Below, one piece after another: positions 43,918-49,603 of a stretch of DNA of 49,603 nucleotides. This DNA is from Candidatus Competibacteraceae bacterium (lineage in GTDB: Bacteria > Pseudomonadota > Gammaproteobacteria > Competibacterales > Competibacteraceae): positions 1 through 49,603 of the forward strand of contig REEE01000221.1 of assembly GCA_007695245.1 (NCBI GenBank). Reading direction: 5' to 3'. The first letter of the stretch is position 1, and each line of letters begins with the position of its first letter. The notes under the pieces were generated by a model that searched no databases, was not told where the DNA came from, and saw only the letters and a program-made list of their open reading frames with translations. The translations under genes were made by a program, and so were the position numbers.

Positions 43918-45681
43918 ATGGGATGGGAAGCCTGGTTTACCGCCGGTCTGATTCTGAGCCTGTTGGGCGTGTTGAGCGCGACCCGCGCCGCGCCGGACCT
44001 GGTCTTTTTGGGCGGGTTGATCCTGCTGGTGCTGGTGGGAATCGTCCCGGCGGGTCAAGCCTTCACGGGGCTGACCAATCAAGGGGTGATCACGGTCGGA
44101 GCCCTGTACGTGGTGGTGGCCGGCATGCGGGAGACCGGCGGCGTGCAGTGGCTGGTGCAGCGAGTGCTGGGGCGACCGCGGTCGCTGGTCCGGGCTCAGG
44201 CGCGGTTGATGCTGCCGGTGATGGGGCTGAGCGCCTTTCTCAATAATACCCCGGTGGTGGGGATGTTGATTCCGGCGGTGAGCGAGTGGGCGCGCAAGTA
44301 CCAGTTGCCAGTGTCCAAGTTGATGATGCCGTTGAGCTATGCGGCGATTCTCGGCGGCACCTGCACGCTGATCGGCACCAGCACCAATCTGGTCGTGAAC
44401 GGCCTGCTGATCGACCGCGCCGGCATTTCCCTGGGGATGTTCGCGATCACGCCGATCGGGCTGCCGGTCGCGGTGGCCGGACTGGTTTTCCTGTTGCTGA
44501 CCGGTCGCTGGCTGCTGCCGGATCGGCGGCCGGCGGTGTCGCCGAGCGACGATCCGCGCCGTTACACCCTGGAAATGCTGGTCGATCCAACCGGACCGCT
44601 GGTGGGGCAGACGATTGAAGCGGCCGGGCTGCGCCATCTGCCGGGCTGCTATCTGATGGAAGTGGATCGCGACGGGGTCATTCTGCCGGCGGTTTCCCCC
44701 CGGGAGCCGTTGTGCGCCGGAGATCGGTTGATCTTCGTCGGGGTGGTGGAGTCGGTGGTGGATTTGCAACGCATCCGCGGGTTGACGCCGGCCCCGAATC
44801 AGGTGTTCAAGCTGGCCGAGCGGCGCAGCGAGCGGATGTTGGTCGAGGCGGTGGTGTCGAATACCTGTCCCTTGGTGGGGCAAACCATCCGCGATGGCCG
44901 GTTCCGCAACCGGTACAAGGCCGTGGTGATCGCGGTGGCGCGCAACGGCGAGCGGTTGCGGGGCAAAATTGGCGATATCACGCTGCGTCCGGGCGATATC
45001 CTGTTGGTCGAGGCGGGAATCGGTTTTCTGGAGGCCCATCGCGGCAACCGGGACTTTTTTCTGGTCAGCCCGGTGCCCGATTCGCGGCCGCCCCGCCACG
45101 AGCGCGGGGCTCTGGCGCTGGGGATTTTGTTGGCGATGGTGCTGGCGGCCGGCGTCGGTTGGCTCGGGATGTTCGAGGCGGCGCTGGCGGCGGCCGGATT
45201 GATGGTCCTGACCCGCTGCGTGAGCGTCGAAGGTGCCCGGAACAGCATCGACTGGTCGGTGTTGCTGTTGATCGCGGCGGCGTTCGGGATCGGCGCGGCG
45301 CTGGATAGCACCGGGCTGGCCCGCGCGGTGGCGCTGGGCCTGGTGGGGCTGGCGGGCGATTCGCCGGCGCTGAACCTGGCCATGATCTATCTCGCGACGG
45401 CGCTGTTTACGGCGGTGATCAACAATAACGCGTCGGCGCTGCTGATGTTTCCGATCGCCCAAGCGGTCACCGACAGCTTGCAGGTCGGGTTGTTGCCGTT
45501 CGCCCTGGCGGTGATGATGGCGGCTTCGGCGGAGTTCTCGACGCCCATCGGTTATCAGACGAATCTGATGGTGTACGGCCCCGGCGGTTATCGCTTTTCC
45601 GATTATCTGCGGGTGGGCTTGCCGCTGAATGCGGTCGTGGGTTGCGTGTCGCTGGGCATGATTCTGTGGCTCTATTTCTGA
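43918..45681 (+). CDS. SLC13-family permease with two TrkA-C domains, probable sulfate transporter
   Basis: 587 residues. Two membrane halves of the ArsB/NhaD-DASS fold flank a soluble insert containing two TrkA-C (RCK-C) domains (about 210-290 and 300-385; GPLVGQTIEAAGL and CPLVGQTIRDGRF). Sodium/substrate motifs NNTPVVGML with GTSTNLVVNG in the first half and NNNASALLMF with GYQTNLMVYGPG in the second are intact. Location 18 nt after cysNC argues for sulfate as substrate, as in related SLC13 members; direct evidence is absent. Confidence 0.85.
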   Translation: MGWEAWFTAGLILSLLGVLSATRAAPDLVFLGGLILLVLVGIVPAGQAFTGLTNQGVITVGALYVVVAGMRETGGVQWLVQRVLGRPRSLVRAQARLMLPVMGLSAFLNNTPVVGMLIPAVSEWARKYQLPVSKLMMPLSYAAILGGTCTLIGTSTNLVVNGLLIDRAGISLGMFAITPIGLPVAVAGLVFLLLTGRWLLPDRRPAVSPSDDPRRYTLEMLVDPTGPLVGQTIEAAGLRHLPGCYLMEVDRDGVILPAVSPREPLCAGDRLIFVGVVESVVDLQRIRGLTPAPNQVFKLAERRSERMLVEAVVSNTCPLVGQTIRDGRFRNRYKAVVIAVARNGERLRGKIGDITLRPGDILLVEAGIGFLEAHRGNRDFFLVSPVPDSRPPRHERGALALGILLAMVLAAGVGWLGMFEAALAAAGLMVLTRCVSVEGARNSIDWSVLLLIAAAFGIGAALDSTGLARAVALGLVGLAGDSPALNLAMIYLATALFTAVINNNASALLMFPIAQAVTDSLQVGLLPFALAVMMAASAEFSTPIGYQTNLMVYGPGGYRFSDYLRVGLPLNAVVGCVSLGMILWLYF

Positions 45682-45773
45682 GCGAGGGTTGCTCCCGGTC
45701 GCCAAGGCTTCGGCAGGAAAGCCCGCGGGACGCGCATTTCTTCAAACCTGCGTAAGCGACGATCCGAAAGACC

Positions 45774-46916
45774 ATGGCCAAATTCTGGGATAAAATCAAA
45801 GCCGGCGCTCCGACGGAACCTGTGGAGTCCACTCCCGACCTTGTTGAATCGAACTCGTCGGTGCTGGAGCAGACGGCGCTCGACCAACTGGCGGCGATCC
45901 TGCGCCTGTGGGGCCGGTACGCCTTCGATCTGGACGATCTCAACGCCCCGACCATCCGCCAGCAATGCGAGCTTTGGGCGCGGCACCTGCTGGTGATGAC
46001 CGCCGCGCCGGCCAGCGGTTCTGAAGCCTCCGAAGAAGCCACGGTCGCGCCGCCGTACCGCGACTGGCCGGGGTTGCGGGAGTTTCTCACCCGCCTGCGC
46101 CGCCGGGAGCAGGTCTACGTCGTCCGCCAGATTCGGGATACCCGCCAGGTCATCGGTGACTTCATGCAAACCCTGGTGGGGATTCTCGCCGAGGACCAAG
46201 AGGAACAGACGCGGGTGACGGCCGTAGTCAGCAACCTGCGATACGCGATCGACAGCAACGCGCCGCTGGAAATTCTGAGCCAGGAAACCACGCGCGCGAT
46301 CGATCTGATCAGCCGGATCGCCGAGGAACGCAACCAGCGCCACCAGAATTTGTTCCAGGAGCTGACCGGCAAGCTCCAGACCCTGCGCGGCGAGTTGGAC
46401 GAAGCGCGGCGCGAGATGGAATTGGATCCGCTGACCCGGCTCTACAATCGCAAGGCGTTCGACGCTCATTTGGAGGGAGTTTTCGAACTGAGCCTGCTAT
46501 CCGGCCAACCGGCCTGTTTGCTCATGCTGGATATCGATCATTTCAAGGACGTCAACGACCGCTTCGGCCACCCGGTGGGCGATCTCGCGCTAAAACAGTT
46601 GGCGGACTGTTGCCTGCACGCGTTTCCCCGCAAAGCCGATTTTGTCGCCCGTTACGGCGGCGAGGAATTCATCATCCTGCTACAGGAAACGCCGCTGCGC
46701 ACCGCCATCACGCTCGGCGAACGACTGTTGCGGGCGATCCGGGAACTGCGCGTCGCGCACGACCGGGGAGACCTGAGTCTCACGGCCTCGATTGGGTTGG
46801 CCGAACTCGATCCGCGCACCAGTCCCGGCCAGTGGCTGCGCGAAGCCGATAGCGCGCTGTATCAGGCCAAACGGGCCGGCCGCGACCGGATCGAGTGTTG
46901 GACGGCGGAGAGTTGA
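45774..46916 (+). CDS. Diguanylate cyclase (GGEEF) with N-terminal helical region
   Basis: 380 residues, cytoplasmic. The N-terminal about 215 residues are helical with no recognised sensor domain and lead into a coiled coil (TGKLQTLRGELDEARREMEL in parts). The GGDEF domain follows: DPLTRLYNRKAFD, LDIDHFKDVNDRFGH, and RYGGEEF (293-299). An allosteric inhibition site RKAD (286-289) lies five residues before GGEEF, so the enzyme should be active and product-inhibited, making c-di-GMP. Convergent with accA. Confidence 0.92.
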   Translation: MAKFWDKIKAGAPTEPVESTPDLVESNSSVLEQTALDQLAAILRLWGRYAFDLDDLNAPTIRQQCELWARHLLVMTAAPASGSEASEEATVAPPYRDWPGLREFLTRLRRREQVYVVRQIRDTRQVIGDFMQTLVGILAEDQEEQTRVTAVVSNLRYAIDSNAPLEILSQETTRAIDLISRIAEERNQRHQNLFQELTGKLQTLRGELDEARREMELDPLTRLYNRKAFDAHLEGVFELSLLSGQPACLLMLDIDHFKDVNDRFGHPVGDLALKQLADCCLHAFPRKADFVARYGGEEFIILLQETPLRTAITLGERLLRAIRELRVAHDRGDLSLTASIGLAELDPRTSPGQWLREADSALYQAKRAGRDRIECWTAES

Positions 46917-46928
46917 ACGGCCGCCGCC

Positions 46929-47993
46929 TCAGGAATCCTTATCCTTATCTTTATCCTTTCCCAACAACGTCTCTTTCCCCAGCAACGCCACCACGCTGCT
47001 CTGCCAGGAAGATTGAGCGGGCGGTGCCGGCGTGGCTTCCTTGAAAACCCCATGGGCCATCAACCGTCGGTAGCGCTGCTCCAACAGATCTTCCGTGCCC
47101 AAATTGTCCAGTTGCCGCAACTGTTCCAGCAACAGGGCGCGCAGGGTGTCCGCCATCTGGTCCCGGTCGCGGTGCGCGCCGCCGGGCGGTTCGGGAACGA
47201 CGCCGTCGATCAGATGCAGTTTCAGCAACCGGTCCGCGGTCAATCCCATGGCCTCGGCGGCCGCGGGCGCTTGGTCGGCGTTCTTCCACAGGATCGCCGC
47301 GCAGCCTTCCGGCGAGATCACCGAATAGGTGCTGTACTGCAACATCAGCACCCGGTCGCCCACGCCGATGGCCAGCGCCCCGCCGGATCCGCCCTCGCCG
47401 ATCACCGTGCAAATCACCGGCGTCCGCAATCGGCTCATCTCGAACAGATTACGGGCGATGGCCTCGCTCTGGCCGCGTTCCTCGGCGCCGATGCCCGGAT
47501 AGGCGCCGGGCGTATCGATAAAGGTGAACACCGGCAACCGGAACCGCTCGGCCAGCTTCATGAGCCGCAGCGCCTTGCGATAGCCTTCCGGGCGGGGCAT
47601 GCCGAAATTGCGGTAAATCTTCTCCTTGGTGTCGCGACCCTTTTGGTGGCCGATCACCATCACCGGCCGTCCGTCCAGCCGCGCCGGACCGCCGATAATG
47701 GCGCGGTCGTCGGCGAAGGCCCGGTCGCCGTGCAGTTCCTGAAAGTCCGCGAACAGGCGTTCGATGTAATCCAGCGCATACGGGCGCAGCGGATGGCGGG
47801 CGATCTGGGAAATCTGCCACGGAGTCAGGCTGGCGAAGATTGCATCGGTCAACGCCTTGCTTTTGGCTTCCAGTCGGACGATCTCGTCGCCGATATTCAG
47901 TGCCTGATCGTCGCGGAGATGACGCAATTCCTCGAGCATCGCCTCCAGTTCGGCGATGGGCTTTTCAAAGTCCAGACAGTTGCTTGGATTCAT
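46929..47993 (-). CDS. accA: AccA, acetyl-CoA carboxylase carboxyltransferase alpha subunit
   Basis: 354 residues of the crotonase-fold carboxyltransferase, first step of fatty acid synthesis. Landmarks: [45 protein letters not shown] and [11 protein letters not shown]. It is longer than the E. coli subunit (319) because of a polar C-terminal tail ending [10 protein letters not shown], encoded by a six-base tandem repeat (GATAAG/GATAAA type). The beta subunit AccD is not in the window. Confidence 0.95.
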   Translation of the reverse strand: MNPSNCLDFEKPIAELEAMLEELRHLRDDQALNIGDEIVRLEAKSKALTDAIFASLTPWQISQIARHPLRPYALDYIERLFADFQELHGDRAFADDRAIIGGPARLDGRPVMVIGHQKGRDTKEKIYRNFGMPRPEGYRKALRLMKLAERFRLPVFTFIDTPGAYPGIGAEERGQSEAIARNLFEMSRLRTPVICTVIGEGGSGGALAIGVGDRVLMLQYSTYSVISPEGCAAILWKNADQAPAAAEAMGLTADRLLKLHLIDGVVPEPPGGAHRDRDQMADTLRALLLEQLRQLDNLGTEDLLEQRYRRLMAHGVFKEATPAPPAQSSWQSSVVALLGKETLLGKDKDKDKDS

Positions 47994-48016
47994 GGTTGCG
48001 GTTTTCGGAGGAGGCT

Positions 48017-49459
48017 CTATTCGGTGGGCAGGCGCACCGCCAGATACAGCGATTCATATTCCCGGCGCACCAGCAAGGGCACCGCCTTGGCCTTGGGCAT
48101 TTCCCGGACCATTTCGACGAACTGGCTGGCATTTCTGACCGGGATATGATTGATCTGCAAAATGATATCTTCCGGATACAAACCGGCGTTGGCGGCGGGT
48201 CCCAGATCCAGACCGGTCACCAGCACACCTTGTTCTTCCGGACCCAGGGCGCGGCGCTGTTCGTTGCTGAGGTCGGCGACGGAGATCGCCAGCAGGGGTT
48301 CGCTGTGCTCGTCCATGGTGGTGAGCGACTCCTCGGCGATTTCCAGACGGGCGATCGTGGCCTTGATCTCCAGGGGTTCGCCGTTGCGCAACACCGACAT
48401 CGCCACGGTTCGGCCCAACGGGGTCACGCCGATCATCCGCGGCAACTGCGAGGAATCTTCCACCGGTTCGCCACCGTAACGCAGGATGATGTCGCCCTGC
48501 CGAAAGCCGGCGCTGGCCGCCGGGCTGTCGGGCAGGATCTGGGCCACCAGCGCCCCGCGCGGCCGGTCGAGATTGAACGCTTCGGCCAGGTCGTTGTTGA
48601 CCGGTTGCAGCAACACCCCCAGCCAGCCGCGGGTCACTTCGCCGGTTGCTTTCAACTGGTCGGCGATCTGCATCGCCAATTTGATGGGGATGGCGAACGA
48701 CAGCCCCATGTAACCGCCGGTGCTGCTGTAAATTTGCGAGTTGATGCCGACCACTTCGCCGCGCAGATTGAACAGCGGGCCACCGGAACTGCCGGGGTTG
48801 ACCGCGACATCGCTCTGGATGAACGGCACGTAGGTGCCGCTGGGCAGGTTGCGGCCCAACGCGCTGACGATCCCCTGAGTCGCGGTTTGTTCCAGCCCGA
48901 ACGGCGAACCGATGGCCAGCACCCATTCGCCGACTTCCAGGGCGTCGGAATCGCCGATCTGGACCGCTTGCAGGTTCTCGCCCTCGATCTTAAGCAGGGC
49001 CACATCGGTCAGTTCGTCCACACCGATCACCCGGGCCGGTCGTTCCCGCTGATCGCTGAGCCGGACGATGATCTTGTCGGCATCCTGAGCGACGTGGGCG
49101 TTGGTCATAATATAACCATCCGGCGAGATGATGAAGCCCGATCCCAAGGAGTTGGACTGGCGATCGCCGGGCAATTCCGGGCGTTCCTGAAAGAAGCGCT
49201 TGAAAAATTCCAGGTAGGGATTCTCGGCCCCCGGCAATTCCGGAAAGCCGGGTATGCGGGCCGCGCCGCGCCGGCTGGGCGTCTGCGTGGAACTGATATT
49301 GACGACGGTGGGTTCGTTTTGTTTGACTAGCCGGCGAAAGTCCGGAAGGGGTTGGGGTTCGGGTTCGAGGGGGCTTGCTGGGGCGGCGACCACCCAGCAC
49401 AGCAGGGCTAGCCATAGCGTCAGTGGTGGAAAAGGGCGGCGAAAACGATTCATGACCAT
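48017..49459 (-). CDS. degP: DegP/MucD-type periplasmic serine protease (Do family)
   Basis: 480 residues: N-terminal signal segment (about 11-29, [17 protein letters not shown]), trypsin-like domain with the catalytic triad His122 (TNAHV), Asp152 (DVALLKIE) and Ser225 (GSSGGP), then two PDZ domains (about 270-360 and 385-475). MucD, DegP and DegQ share this layout; the two-PDZ form with short loop LA suggests MucD/DegQ more than DegP, but I do not separate them. AGGAG precedes the ATG. It is 23 nt after accA on the same strand reading order reversed (upstream of accA). Confidence 0.93.
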   Translation of the reverse strand: MVMNRFRRPFPPLTLWLALLCWVVAAPASPLEPEPQPLPDFRRLVKQNEPTVVNISSTQTPSRRGAARIPGFPELPGAENPYLEFFKRFFQERPELPGDRQSNSLGSGFIISPDGYIMTNAHVAQDADKIIVRLSDQRERPARVIGVDELTDVALLKIEGENLQAVQIGDSDALEVGEWVLAIGSPFGLEQTATQGIVSALGRNLPSGTYVPFIQSDVAVNPGSSGGPLFNLRGEVVGINSQIYSSTGGYMGLSFAIPIKLAMQIADQLKATGEVTRGWLGVLLQPVNNDLAEAFNLDRPRGALVAQILPDSPAASAGFRQGDIILRYGGEPVEDSSQLPRMIGVTPLGRTVAMSVLRNGEPLEIKATIARLEIAEESLTTMDEHSEPLLAISVADLSNEQRRALGPEEQGVLVTGLDLGPAANAGLYPEDIILQINHIPVRNASQFVEMVREMPKAKAVPLLVRREYESLYLAVRLPTE

Positions 49460-49603
49460 GAAAATCTCCTGACGGGAAATGCATTTGTGCGAAACTGGGG
49501 ACGAGACGTCGAGAGGCGCGACATTGGGAACCGACAGAAAGCGAAAGTCCTGATGAAAATTCTAATGTCGATGCGGATTGAAACGGGTGATCGTTTTGCC
49601 GAT

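Noticed and set aside
42691-45705. 1004-codon minus-strand frame opposite cysNC and the permease
   Set aside because: Antisense shadow of high-GC coding sequence; the plus-strand genes carry full sets of catalytic and membrane motifs.

Overview
The window is GC-rich (low-60s % by eye), densely coded bacterial chromosome. The conserved run rpsF-priB-rpsR-DUF2232 gene-rplI-dnaB-alr-radA, a dihaem cytochrome c4, System II cytochrome c maturation (ResB/CcsA), a CysN-CysC fusion and a PEP-CTERM protein all point to a gammaproteobacterium. A glycogen-accumulating (Competibacter-like) or purple-sulfur/methanotroph-like relative is possible, but the sequence alone does not settle the genus. No rRNA, tRNA or CRISPR array was seen.

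Layout. 1-2724: PLP synthase pdxS-pdxT (minus; pdxT runs off the left edge) and a PdxA-family dehydrogenase (plus). 2766-5690: cobalt importer operon cbiMNQO (minus) behind a cobalamin riboswitch. 5888-10960: signalling block with a lone receiver, a hybrid histidine kinase, a PAS-type sigma-54 activator and a small STAS protein. 11035-13850: a DUF4242 protein, an isolated 31-bp perfect palindrome, then a small exported protein, a PEP-CTERM protein and an exported beta-propeller. 14169-15952: aquaporin with a strong terminator, a decayed glpR-like fragment, two palindromic/MITE-like repeats and an AT-rich stretch. 15953-19347: proline/glycine-betaine ABC importer proV-proW-proX. 19523-23078: cobalamin synthesis genes cbiX-cobH-cobL-cobI, with inverted copies of a short repeat on each side of cbiX. 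23181-25187: a repeat and insertion-sequence island (MITE with AACT duplication, IS66-like 5' remnant, a DDE insertion sequence, an IS200/605-like hairpin). 25188-31815: radA-alr-dnaB-rplI-DUF2232 gene-rpsR-priB-rpsF (minus), preceded by a candidate S6:S18 autoregulatory leader. 32026-34115: cobQ and the convergent GTPase yihA/engB. 34326-39184: cytochrome c4, resB, ccsA and a DsbA-like oxidoreductase. 39205-41022: an endonuclease/exonuclease/phosphatase-fold protein and a fructosamine-kinase-family protein. 41065-45681: sulfate activation cysD-cysNC and an SLC13-type permease. 45774-46916: diguanylate cyclase. 46929-49459: accA and a DegP/MucD-type periplasmic protease (minus).

Themes. Cobalamin metabolism appears three times (cobalt uptake under a B12 riboswitch, anaerobic-type cobalt insertion and ring methylation, cobyric acid amidation). 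Cytochrome c supply (haem ligation, thiol redox, cytochrome c4) forms a second cluster. Sulfate activation with a permease forms a third. Mobile debris sits at two junctions: between aquaporin and the betaine operon, and just downstream of cobI.
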